Assembly (NCBI GenBank): GCA_900290255.1
Contig: OMOD01000020.1
Span: 1-44,320 of the forward strand
Reading direction: 5' to 3'
Length of the DNA stretch: 44,320 bases
DNA from: Candidatus Sulfotelmatobacter kueseliae
GTDB taxonomy: Bacteria > Acidobacteriota > Terriglobia > Terriglobales > Acidobacteriaceae
Position 1 is the stretch's first letter. Each line of letters starts with the position of its first letter. Under the pieces are notes generated by a model that worked only from the letters and a program-made list of their open reading frames with translations, was not told the DNA's origin and did no database searches. A program made the position numbers and the translations under genes. Positions 26,301 to 33,375 of the stretch are shown here, piece by piece.

Positions 26301-27209
26301 ATGGCGAAGATAGGATTTGTCGGCCTGGGAGTCATGGGCAGCCAGATGGTGAACCGGCTGCTGAGCAAGGGACACACCGTCACCGGCTATAACCGCACGC
26401 GCGCGAAAGCACATTGGTTGGTGGAGAAACGCATGCAGTGGGCCGACTCACCGCGCACCGTAGCGTCCTCGTGCGACTACACCTTTGCCATGGTCACCAA
26501 CGCCGCGGCCATCCACGCCATCACCGAGGGTCCCGACGGTCTGTTGGCCGGGTTGAGCGCCGGAAAAATCTTGATCGACATGAGCACGGTTAGTCCGGCC
26601 GTCAGTCGTGCTCTGGCTGCAAAAGTTCGCGCACTTGGCGCGGATATGGTTGATTCCCCGGTTTCCGGCAGCGTCATTACGTTGCAGGAAGGCAAGTTAT
26701 CGGTGATGGTCGGAGGCCGGAAAGAAACCTTTGAAAAGATCAAGCCTCTGCTGCTCGACATCGGCCCCAAGGTCACTTATGTCGGCGACAACGGCTTGGC
26801 GCTTTCCATGAAGATCGCTACCAACTTGAGTCTCGCGGTCCAGATGCTGGCCTTCTCCGAAGGCGTGCTGCTGGCCGAGAAGAGCGGCATCGCGCGCGAG
26901 GTCGCCGTGGATGTGCTCACCCACAGTGCCGTTGCCTCGCCCATGATTCAGTATCGCGGCCCATTCGTTTTGCAACAGCCGGAAGAAGCCTGGTTCGACG
27001 TCAACATGATGCAGAAGGACATGGTCCTTGCTATGGAGTTAGGCCGCCAACTTGACGTTCCACTGCCCACTACGGCCGTGAGCAACGAATTCCTCACCGC
27101 CGCTCGCGGCATGGGCTGGACCAAGTACGATTTCGCTTGCGTCTTCGACGTGCTCGCGGCCATGGCCGGTGTGACCACGCCCGTCACCGCGGGAGGACCG
27201 AAGAAGTGA
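26301..27209 (+). CDS. Beta-hydroxyacid dehydrogenase (3-hydroxyisobutyrate dehydrogenase family)
   Basis: 302 residues with TGGAGG upstream. The N-terminal Rossmann motif GFVGLGVMGSQM (residues 5-16) and NRTRAK suggest NADP(H) or NAD(H) binding. IDMSTVSP, DSPVSGSV and GDNGLALSMKIATNLSL, with catalytic K171 and N175, mark the beta-hydroxyacid dehydrogenase superfamily (3-hydroxyisobutyrate dehydrogenase, tartronate semialdehyde reductase, glyoxylate reductase). Exact substrate is not decidable. Its stop overlaps the GTG start of the E1 alpha gene, so the two are translationally coupled, implying that its product or substrate connects to the E1/E2 complex. Confidence 0.88.
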   Translation: MAKIGFVGLGVMGSQMVNRLLSKGHTVTGYNRTRAKAHWLVEKRMQWADSPRTVASSCDYTFAMVTNAAAIHAITEGPDGLLAGLSAGKILIDMSTVSPAVSRALAAKVRALGADMVDSPVSGSVITLQEGKLSVMVGGRKETFEKIKPLLLDIGPKVTYVGDNGLALSMKIATNLSLAVQMLAFSEGVLLAEKSGIAREVAVDVLTHSAVASPMIQYRGPFVLQQPEEAWFDVNMMQKDMVLAMELGRQLDVPLPTTAVSNEFLTAARGMGWTKYDFACVFDVLAAMAGVTTPVTAGGPKK

Positions 27210-28207
27210 CCAGCGCTACTTCCAACCGGAACCTGGGTTCCGAGGTTACAGAAAAAGACAAGTGGCTCCGCGCTTACCGCCAGATGGTTCGCATCCGCCT
27301 GTTTGAAGAGCAGGTCAACGAACTCTACACCCGCGCCCTGATGCCCGGCCTGGCGCACCTCTACAGCGGCGAAGAAGCGGTTGCGGTCGGCATCTGCGAA
27401 ACCCTGCGCCTCGATGACTACATCACCAGCACTCACCGTGGCCACGGACACTGTCTGGCCAAGGGCGCCGCTCCTGACCGCATGTTCGCGGAATTGCTGG
27501 GTAAGGAAGCGGGTTATTGCCGGGGAAAGGGCGGATCGATGCACATTGCCGATCCGGCCACCGGCAACCTGGGCGCGAACGCGATCGTTGGCGGCAGTGT
27601 CGGCATCGCCACGGGCGCGGCCTTCGCCGCGAAGAGACTGGGCAACGGACGCGTCGCCATCTGTTTTTTCGGCGAAGGCGCGCTCGGCCAGGGATCGCTT
27701 TACGAAGTGATGAACCTCGCCCAGCTCTGGAAGCTGCCCGTCATCTACGTCTGCGAAAATAATCTCTACAACGAGTACACGCATTTTTCGGAGACCACTG
27801 CCGGTACGATTCTCGGCCGCGCCGCCGCTTTCGGTCTCGAAGCCACAACGGTTGACGGGCAAGACGTGCGCGCGGTGAACGAAGTCGCTACCCGGCTGGT
27901 GGCTCGGGCTCGTGCCGGCGAGGGCCCCGCGTTCCTCCAGGCCGACACTTACCGTTACAGCGGGCATCACGTTGGCGACATCAACCGCGAATATTACCGT
28001 TCGAAGCAGGAAGAGCAGCACTGGAAAACCGACCGCGATCCGATCAAGCTGCACGCGAAATCGCTACTCTCGCAAGGCTATGCCGACGCTGCCGCGCTCG
28101 ATCAAATTGCTGCCGAAGCGCGTAGCGAGATGGAAGCCGCCGTCAAATTTGCCATTGCGGCGCCTTATCCCAGCGTCGACCAGGTGGAGCAGGACGTATA
28201 TGCCTGA
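27206..28207 (+). CDS. Thiamine-diphosphate 2-oxoacid/acetoin dehydrogenase E1, alpha subunit
   Basis: 333 residues from a GTG at 27206 (GTGA overlap with the previous stop, GGGAGG upstream). Seen: LYSGEEAVAVGICETLRLDD, STHRGHGHCLAKG, GKGGSMHIADPATGNLGANAIVGG split over the active-site loop, and the ThDP/Mg motif FFGEGALGQGSLYEVMNLAQ...CENN. The GHGHCLAKG and GKGGSMH pattern is close to acetoin dehydrogenase and pyruvate dehydrogenase E1 alpha. It decarboxylates the substrate and passes the acyl group to lipoyl-E2. Followed by E1 beta with an 8-base overlap. Confidence 0.92.
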   Translation: MTSATSNRNLGSEVTEKDKWLRAYRQMVRIRLFEEQVNELYTRALMPGLAHLYSGEEAVAVGICETLRLDDYITSTHRGHGHCLAKGAAPDRMFAELLGKEAGYCRGKGGSMHIADPATGNLGANAIVGGSVGIATGAAFAAKRLGNGRVAICFFGEGALGQGSLYEVMNLAQLWKLPVIYVCENNLYNEYTHFSETTAGTILGRAAAFGLEATTVDGQDVRAVNEVATRLVARARAGEGPAFLQADTYRYSGHHVGDINREYYRSKQEEQHWKTDRDPIKLHAKSLLSQGYADAAALDQIAAEARSEMEAAVKFAIAAPYPSVDQVEQDVYA

Positions 28208-29186
28208 ACGCGAACTCACTTTCGCCCAGGCCGTGCGCGAAGCTCTGGCCGAGGAAATGCGGCGCGACCCGACCGTCTGCATTTTCGGCGAAGACGTGGC
28301 CGAGGCCGGGACGCCGTTCAAGGTTCTCTCTGGCTTGGTCGAAGAATTCGGCTCCGAGCGCGTGATAGACACTCCGATCTCGGAAGCCGGCTTTACCGGG
28401 ATCGGAGTCGGCGCGGCCATGACCGGCCTGCGCCCTGTGGTTGACATCATGTTCGGCGACTTCCTCACCCTGACCATGGACCAGATGGTCAACCAGGCCG
28501 CGAAAGTTCATTACATGTCGGGCGGGCACTGGAAAGTTCCGATGGTCGTACGCACTACCATGGGCGCGACCCGCCGCTCGGCGGCGCAGCATTCGCAGTC
28601 GCTGCACGCCTGGTTCAGCCATGTGCCCGGATTGAAAGTGGTCTTGCCCTCGACGCCCTACGATGCCAAAGGCCTGTTGAAGACCGCCATCCGCGACGAG
28701 AACCCGGTCGTCTTTTTCGAAGACAAGATGATGTACAAGCTGAAAGGCCCGGTGCCCGCCGAAGACTACACGATTGCCCTCGGCGTCGCGGACGTGAAGC
28801 GCCCGGGTGACGACATCACGCTCGTGGCTACCAGCAGCATGGTGCAGGTAGCGCTGGGCGCGGCGACTCTGCTGGAAAAAGAAGGCATCAGCGCCGAGGT
28901 GGTTGATCCGCGCACCACGTGGCCACTCGACGAAAAGACTATCATTGACTCGGCGAAGAAGACCTCGCGCGTGATCGTGCTCGACGAAGGCTACGGGCGG
29001 TATGGAGCAACTGCAGAGCTCGCGGCCGTGATCGCCGAAGGCGCATTCTACGATCTGGACGCGCCGGTAAAACGCATGGGCGCGATGCATGTCCCGATTC
29101 CATTTTCTCCGCCGCTCGAAGACGTGACCGTCCCGACGGAGGAAGCGGTGTTCGAGGCCGCTCGCGCGATGTGCGGCAAATCGTAG
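28200..29186 (+). CDS. Thiamine-diphosphate 2-oxoacid/acetoin dehydrogenase E1, beta subunit
   Basis: 328 residues (MPERELTFAQAVREALAEEM). Contains FGEDVAEAGTPFKV, DTPISEAGFTGIGVGAAM, DIMFGDFLTLTMDQMVNQAAK and the C-terminal transketolase segment RVIVLDEGYGRYGATAELAA. The DQ(M)xNQ motif and ISE glutamate are conserved catalytic features. Forms the alpha2beta2 E1 with the overlapping upstream gene. Substrate range (pyruvate, acetoin, branched-chain oxoacid) cannot be fixed from sequence alone. Confidence 0.92.
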   Translation: MPERELTFAQAVREALAEEMRRDPTVCIFGEDVAEAGTPFKVLSGLVEEFGSERVIDTPISEAGFTGIGVGAAMTGLRPVVDIMFGDFLTLTMDQMVNQAAKVHYMSGGHWKVPMVVRTTMGATRRSAAQHSQSLHAWFSHVPGLKVVLPSTPYDAKGLLKTAIRDENPVVFFEDKMMYKLKGPVPAEDYTIALGVADVKRPGDDITLVATSSMVQVALGAATLLEKEGISAEVVDPRTTWPLDEKTIIDSAKKTSRVIVLDEGYGRYGATAELAAVIAEGAFYDLDAPVKRMGAMHVPIPFSPPLEDVTVPTEEAVFEAARAMCGKS

Positions 29187-29188
29187 TC

Positions 29189-29254
29189 GAGCTATGAGCC
29201 TGGAGCTCTGAGCGACGGGTAACGCCTGGACTCGAAGCTCGCCGCTCATAGCTC
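29189..29254. repeat. Inverted repeat GAGCTATGAGC ... GCTCATAGCTC
   Basis: Perfect 11-base arms (29189-29199 and 29244-29254) enclose 44 bases that contain further variants of the same word (GGAGCTCTGAGC, CTCGAAGCTCGC). It occupies the gap between E1 beta and the M24 gene and ends just before the GGAGG site of the latter, so it would form a stem in the operon mRNA. Confidence 0.65.
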
Positions 29255-29269
29255 AAAGCTGGAGGTTTT

Positions 29270-30616
29270 ATGGCATTAAAAACTCACGGAACGATGGCCG
29301 TTGACTGGGAGAGCCGGATTGACTTCGACCGGCTCCGCCGCGAGCGTCTCGAAAAAGCGAAAGACCTGCTCGCCCGCTCGTCCATGGGCTCGCTGCTCTG
29401 TTTCGACATGAACAACGTGCGCTATCTCACCTCCACGCACATCGGCACGTGGGCGCAGGACAAGGCCAACCGCTTCACCCTCCTTCCCCAAAATGACGAG
29501 CCCATCCTGTGGGATTTCGGCTCGGCCGCCAAGCATCATCAGCTGAATTGCCCCTGGCTTGGCGAGCGCTCCCGCCCCGGCATTTCGATGCTGCGCGGCG
29601 CGATGACCCCCGAGATGGGCCGCGCCGAAGACGTCGCGAAGAAAATTCGCATTGAACTCGAAATGCGCGGCCTGCACAAAGAGCCGGTAGGCATCGACAT
29701 CATCGAACTGCCGGTTCTCTTCGCGCTGCAAAAAGAAGGCCTCAAGGTAGTCGACGGACAGCAACTCATGTCCGAAGCCCGCGTCATCAAAACGCAGGAC
29801 GAAATCTCGCTGCTCAACACTTCCGCGATGATGGTCGACGCCGCTTACGACGAACTCTACCGTGCCATGAAACCCGGCCTCCGCGAAAACGAAGCCGTCG
29901 GCCTGGTCAGCAAGGTGCTTTACGATCTCGGCTCAGAATACGTCGAAGCCGTCAACGCGATTTCCGGCGAGCGATGCAATCCGCATCCCCACGTGTTTTC
30001 CGACCGCGTGCTGCGCCCCGGCGATCCCGTGTACTACGACATTCTTCACTCCTACATGGGATACCGCACCTGCTATTACCGCTGCTTCACCGTGGGCTAC
30101 GCCTCGCACGCCATGGTCGATGCCTACAAGCGCTGCCGCGATTATCTCGACGCCGCGATCGAACTCGTCCGCCCCGGCCGCACCACGGCAGAAATTGCCG
30201 CGGTCTGGCCCAATGCAGAAGAATTCGGTTTCCCCAACGAAGAAGCCTGCTTCGCCCTGCAATACGGCCACGGCATCGGCCTCGCCATCTGGGAGAAGCC
30301 GGTCATCAGCCGCCTGGTTTCATTCGACCATCCCGTCGAGATCAAGCCCGGAATGGTCTTCGCGCTTGAAACCTTCTGGCCCTCCACCGACGGCTGGAGC
30401 GCCGCGCGCATTGAAGAAGAAATCGTAGTCACGCCCACCGGGCACGAAGTCATCACCCGCTTCCCCGCCGACGAACTTCTGGTGGCAGGCGCGCACTATT
30501 TCACCGTGAACGGCCCGCTGCCCACGACGCGCGAAAACGAAGCACCGCCCAGCGCGCGCGTCCTGGAAATGATCGAGGCCAGCGCTAAAACCGAGCGCGT
30601 CGGAGTTTCCAGCTGA
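29270..30616 (+). CDS. M24-family (creatinase/Xaa-Pro peptidase fold) protein with altered metal site
   Basis: 448 residues; GGAGG lies at 29261-29265. N-terminal creatinase-like domain (about 20-165), then a pita-bread domain. Expected dimetal ligands are Asp, Asp, His, Glu, Glu. Present: D257 (GDPVYYDI), H334 (QYGHGIGLAIWE), E367 (FALETFW) and E382/E383 (RIEEEI). The second Asp, 11 residues after the first in GYxxDxxR, is C268 (GYRTCYYR), so a standard dinuclear site is doubtful. Fold members without the full site include creatinase and iron-using lyases such as DddP, so this may be a hydrolase or lyase rather than a peptidase. It lies inside the E1/E2 operon, suggesting it prepares the substrate for that pathway. 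Confidence 0.82.
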   Translation: MALKTHGTMAVDWESRIDFDRLRRERLEKAKDLLARSSMGSLLCFDMNNVRYLTSTHIGTWAQDKANRFTLLPQNDEPILWDFGSAAKHHQLNCPWLGERSRPGISMLRGAMTPEMGRAEDVAKKIRIELEMRGLHKEPVGIDIIELPVLFALQKEGLKVVDGQQLMSEARVIKTQDEISLLNTSAMMVDAAYDELYRAMKPGLRENEAVGLVSKVLYDLGSEYVEAVNAISGERCNPHPHVFSDRVLRPGDPVYYDILHSYMGYRTCYYRCFTVGYASHAMVDAYKRCRDYLDAAIELVRPGRTTAEIAAVWPNAEEFGFPNEEACFALQYGHGIGLAIWEKPVISRLVSFDHPVEIKPGMVFALETFWPSTDGWSAARIEEEIVVTPTGHEVITRFPADELLVAGAHYFTVNGPLPTTRENEAPPSARVLEMIEASAKTERVGVSS

Positions 30617-30637
30617 TCGAACGCAACGCCTCGCTTC

Positions 30638-30724
30638 GGTCCCGTAGGGACCATCGACAATAGCCCGCCAGTTTTACTGGCGGGGTAGGCACAAACCAAA
30701 CGCAACCGCGTCCCGGAGGGACGC
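30638..30724. repeat. Three-hairpin intergenic element
   Basis: Three perfect stems in a row: GGTCCC-GTA-GGGACC (30638-30652), CCCGCCAG-TTTTA-CTGGCGGG (30664-30684) and GCGTCCC-GGA-GGGACGC (30708-30724). The outer two share the TCCC...GGGA core. The element fills most of the 134-base gap between the M24 and E2 genes and looks like a dispersed REP-like family, not a terminator, because no T-run follows and the operon continues. Confidence 0.65.
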
Positions 30725-30750
30725 CTGACATTTCCGCCGGACCGACACCT

Positions 30751-31998
30751 ATGGCCTTTATGGCCTTCAGCGTGGTAATGCCAGCCCTCGAGATGGCGCA
30801 GGAGACCGGCAAGCTTATTGCCTGGCGGAAGAAGGAAGGCGACCGCGTCTCGAAGGGCGAGCCTCTCCTCGAAATCGAAACCGACAAGGCCGTGGTCGAG
30901 ATCGAAGCCCCCGCCGACGGGGTCCTCGCCGGAATCAAGGCCGAAGCCGGCGCCGAAATTCCTGTCGGCCAAACCATCGCCTGGATCGTCGCTCCGGGCG
31001 AAGCGCCTCCTGCCGAAGTCGTTTCATTCGCGCCTGCTGCCCGCGCCAGTTCCCACGCACATGCTGAACCCTCGCATGGCGCGCCGGCCGCAGCTAACAA
31101 ACCGTCGCCAACTTCAGCTGCTAGGCTCTCTCCCAAGGCCCGCCGCCTCGCCAACGAACTGGGTGTGGACATCTCGACCCTCCGCGGCTCCGGCGCCAGC
31201 GGCGAAATCCTAGCATCCGACGTCGAGGCCGCCCATGTGGGGACAGCCGCCCCCGGCTGTCCAGGCGGCCCAGAAGTACCGGGCCGCAGCGCAGTTCAAC
31301 CGGAGCCCTCCCGTAGCATCGAGATCCCTACCTCCCTCGGCCGCATCATGGCCGAACGCACCACCCGGAGTTGGACCACCGTCCCTCATTTCTTCGTCAG
31401 CCGCGACATTGACGCTACCGCGCTCAACCAATACCGCGACCAGATCGTCGCCGGAATCGAGCGCACGCATCACGTCCGCATTACTCATACCGATCTGCTG
31501 GTAGCGCTGGTCTCGCGCGTGCTGCTCAAGCATCCGCGCCTCAACGCCAGCTGGACCCCCGACGGCATCCGCCTGCTCGCCCACGTCAACATGGCAGTCG
31601 CCATCGCGGTCAACGACGGTGTCGTCGCCGCCGTTATTCCGAATGCTCACGTCGCGAGCCTGGCCGAAATTGCGACACAGCGCCGCGCCGTCGCCGACCG
31701 CGCGCGCGCCGGCAAACTCAAGCCCGCCGACCTCGCTGACGCCACCTTCACCATCAGCAATCTCGGCATGTATCGCGTGGACCAATTCAGCGCCATCATC
31801 ACTCCGCCGCAAGCCGCAATCCTCGCCGTAGGCGCCATTGCCGACCGCGTCGTTGCCGTGAACGGCCAGCCTGCCGTCCGGCCCATGATGACCCTCACTG
31901 TCTCCTGCGATCACCGCGTCGCAGATGGCGCCCGCGCTGCGCTGTTCCTCGCCGACCTCGCACAAGTCCTTCGTGAGCCGGCGAAACTACTCCCATAG
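30751..31998 (+). CDS. Dihydrolipoamide acyltransferase E2 component
   Basis: 415 residues; the ATG at 30760 is an alternative start. One lipoyl domain (1-80) with the lipoylated K46 in EIETDKAVVEI; a peripheral-subunit-binding domain (about 122-160, LSPKARRLANELGVDISTLRGSG); and a catalytic CAT domain (about 190-415) ending in DHRVADGARAALFL with H388 and D392 as catalytic residues. The linker between the second and third domains is partly encoded by a palindromic element (residues of about 162-180, HVGTAAPGCPGG). It accepts the acyl group from E1 and transfers it to CoA. No E3 (lipoamide dehydrogenase) is encoded nearby, so E3 must be shared from elsewhere. Confidence 0.92.
   Translation: MAFMAFSVVMPALEMAQETGKLIAWRKKEGDRVSKGEPLLEIETDKAVVEIEAPADGVLAGIKAEAGAEIPVGQTIAWIVAPGEAPPAEVVSFAPAARASSHAHAEPSHGAPAAANKPSPTSAARLSPKARRLANELGVDISTLRGSGASGEILASDVEAAHVGTAAPGCPGGPEVPGRSAVQPEPSRSIEIPTSLGRIMAERTTRSWTTVPHFFVSRDIDATALNQYRDQIVAGIERTHHVRITHTDLLVALVSRVLLKHPRLNASWTPDGIRLLAHVNMAVAIAVNDGVVAAVIPNAHVASLAEIATQRRAVADRARAGKLKPADLADATFTISNLGMYRVDQFSAIITPPQAAILAVGAIADRVVAVNGQPAVRPMMTLTVSCDHRVADGARAALFLADLAQVLREPAKLLP
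31237..31287 (+). repeat. Two-hairpin palindromic element, copy 3 (in the E2 linker)
   Basis: Hairpin A, GGACAGCCG-CCCC-CGGCTGTCC (31241-31262), preceded by GTGG, then a hairpin-B-like stem GCGGCCC / GGGCCGC with a 9-base loop (31265-31287). In frame with E2 and read in the same frame as the glycosyltransferase copies. Confidence 0.8.
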
Positions 31999-32262
31999 CC
32001 TTCCAGTCAAATCCGCGCTAAGCGCAGGCATTGTTGCGAAATCCAACAGGAGATAGGAAATCGGGTGCAAGGCCCGAACGTCCCGGGCTGGCCTACGCAA
32101 CAAAGGCCCTCGTCACGCGTGCAATCACACGGGTACGTGAGCACGGTCACATCGTTCGCAACTGGGCAAATGATAACTAACCGCAATCTACGTGCATGAC
32201 GTAGGGTGACGGCTGGTCTCTCGATTGAGTGGACCGGCCCAACTCTCAGGAAGGATGACCCT
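31999..32262 (+). promoter_or_regulatory. Structured 264-base leader upstream of the hydrogenase operon
   Basis: Contains several consecutive stems: TCGGG-TGCAAGG-CCCGA (32061-32077), the mutually exclusive GCCCG...CGGGC (32072-32088), and CTACGT-GCATG-ACGTAG (32188-32204). The first stem with its TAGGAAA lead and following AACGTCCCG resembles the P3 region of cobalamin riboswitches. However, no convincing downstream partner elements were found, so a riboswitch is only a suggestion. A ribosome site AGGAAGG precedes the start at 32263. No clear -35/-10 pair was recognised. Confidence 0.3.
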
Positions 32263-33354
32263 ATGATCCCGCCGAACGAGTCGTTTTTTGGGGCCCTGCA
32301 GAAAAAAGGAGTGAGCCGGCGACGGTTTATCAAGTTCTGCACCGCCATGACTGCAACTTTGGCCCTCCCCTCGCGCTACGTGGCCCAGGTTGCCTCCGCA
32401 TTGGAGAAGACGAAGAAGCCGGTGCTGGTGTGGCTGCAGTTCCAGGACTGCGCCGGGAACTCGGAGGCCATCCTGCGGTCGAGCCATCCCTCCGTGCTGG
32501 AGGTGGTGCTGGACCTGCTTTCGTGGGAGTACCACGAAATCATCATGGCAGGCGCCGGGCACCAGGCCGAGGCTGCACTCCAGCGCGTGGTGAAAGAGGA
32601 AAAGGGCAAGTACCTGGCGGTGGTGGAAGGGGCGATTCCCCTGGCCGACGACGGCGTGTATTGCACGGTCGCGGGAAAGACGGCACTGTCTATTGCGAAG
32701 GAGGTCTGCTCAAATGCGTCGGCAACGATCGCGGCCGGAGCCTGCGCGTGGTATGGCGGGCTGGTGGCTGCGTCTCCGAATCCGACGGGAGCGGTGGGGA
32801 TCTCCGAGGCGGTGCCGGAAGCCACGGTCGTCAATCTGGGCGGATGTCCGCAGAATCCTGCCAATACCGCGGCGGTGCTGGTGCACTATCTCACCTTCGG
32901 CGAGTTGCCGGCGATGGATCAATACAACCGGCCGCTGTTCGCCTACGGACGGATCATCCACGACCAGTGCGAGCGCCGGGCGCACTTTGATGCCGGACGC
33001 TATACCCAGGAGTGGGGCGACGAAGGACATCGCAAAGGCTGGTGCCTCTACAAGATGGGCTGCAAGGGACCGGAAGCTACGTTCAACTGCCCATCGGTAC
33101 GGTTCAATGATGGCACGAGCTGGCCGGTGAAAGCCGGGCATGGGTGCGTCGGCTGCGGCTCCTACAACTTCTGGGAGACGCGGTCTCCGTTCTACGACCG
33201 GCTGCCGAACGTGCCGGGATTTGGCGCGGACGTGACCGCCGGCAAGATCGGAATCGGCATCACCGCGGCGGTCGCAGGGGCGACTGTCGTTCACGGCATC
33301 GCCAGCGCGATTCGTGACCGCATGCGGACTGCGCCCGGGCCCGAGAAACACTAA
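32263..33354 (+). CDS. hyaA: Membrane-bound [NiFe]-hydrogenase small subunit with CxxN proximal motif
   Basis: 363 residues. Tat signal with SRRRFIKF (18-25) and hydrophobic stretch to about 46; C-terminal membrane anchor about 327-350. It carries the FeS relay: proximal ligands C63, C161 (GACAWYGG) and C195 (GGCPQNP), but the second Cys of the usual CTGC motif is N66 (QDCAGNSE). Distal H233, C236, C261, C267 and medial C276, C295, C298 are intact. The extra cysteines of the O2-tolerant 4Fe-3S cluster are absent. Electrons pass to the cytochrome b encoded two genes on. The ATG at 32263 gives the complete Tat signal. Confidence 0.93.
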   Translation: MIPPNESFFGALQKKGVSRRRFIKFCTAMTATLALPSRYVAQVASALEKTKKPVLVWLQFQDCAGNSEAILRSSHPSVLEVVLDLLSWEYHEIIMAGAGHQAEAALQRVVKEEKGKYLAVVEGAIPLADDGVYCTVAGKTALSIAKEVCSNASATIAAGACAWYGGLVAASPNPTGAVGISEAVPEATVVNLGGCPQNPANTAAVLVHYLTFGELPAMDQYNRPLFAYGRIIHDQCERRAHFDAGRYTQEWGDEGHRKGWCLYKMGCKGPEATFNCPSVRFNDGTSWPVKAGHGCVGCGSYNFWETRSPFYDRLPNVPGFGADVTAGKIGIGITAAVAGATVVHGIASAIRDRMRTAPGPEKH

Positions 33355-33375
33355 GAGCAGGCAGAGGAGGAGCGT

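Noticed and set aside
30638..30724. Transcription terminator after the M24 gene
   Set aside because: No T-run follows any stem, and the E2 gene immediately downstream belongs to the same functional set.
31999..32262. A firm cobalamin-riboswitch call in the hydrogenase leader
   Set aside because: Only a P3-like stem is recognisable; the remaining conserved segments could not be found, so it is kept as a low-confidence leader only.
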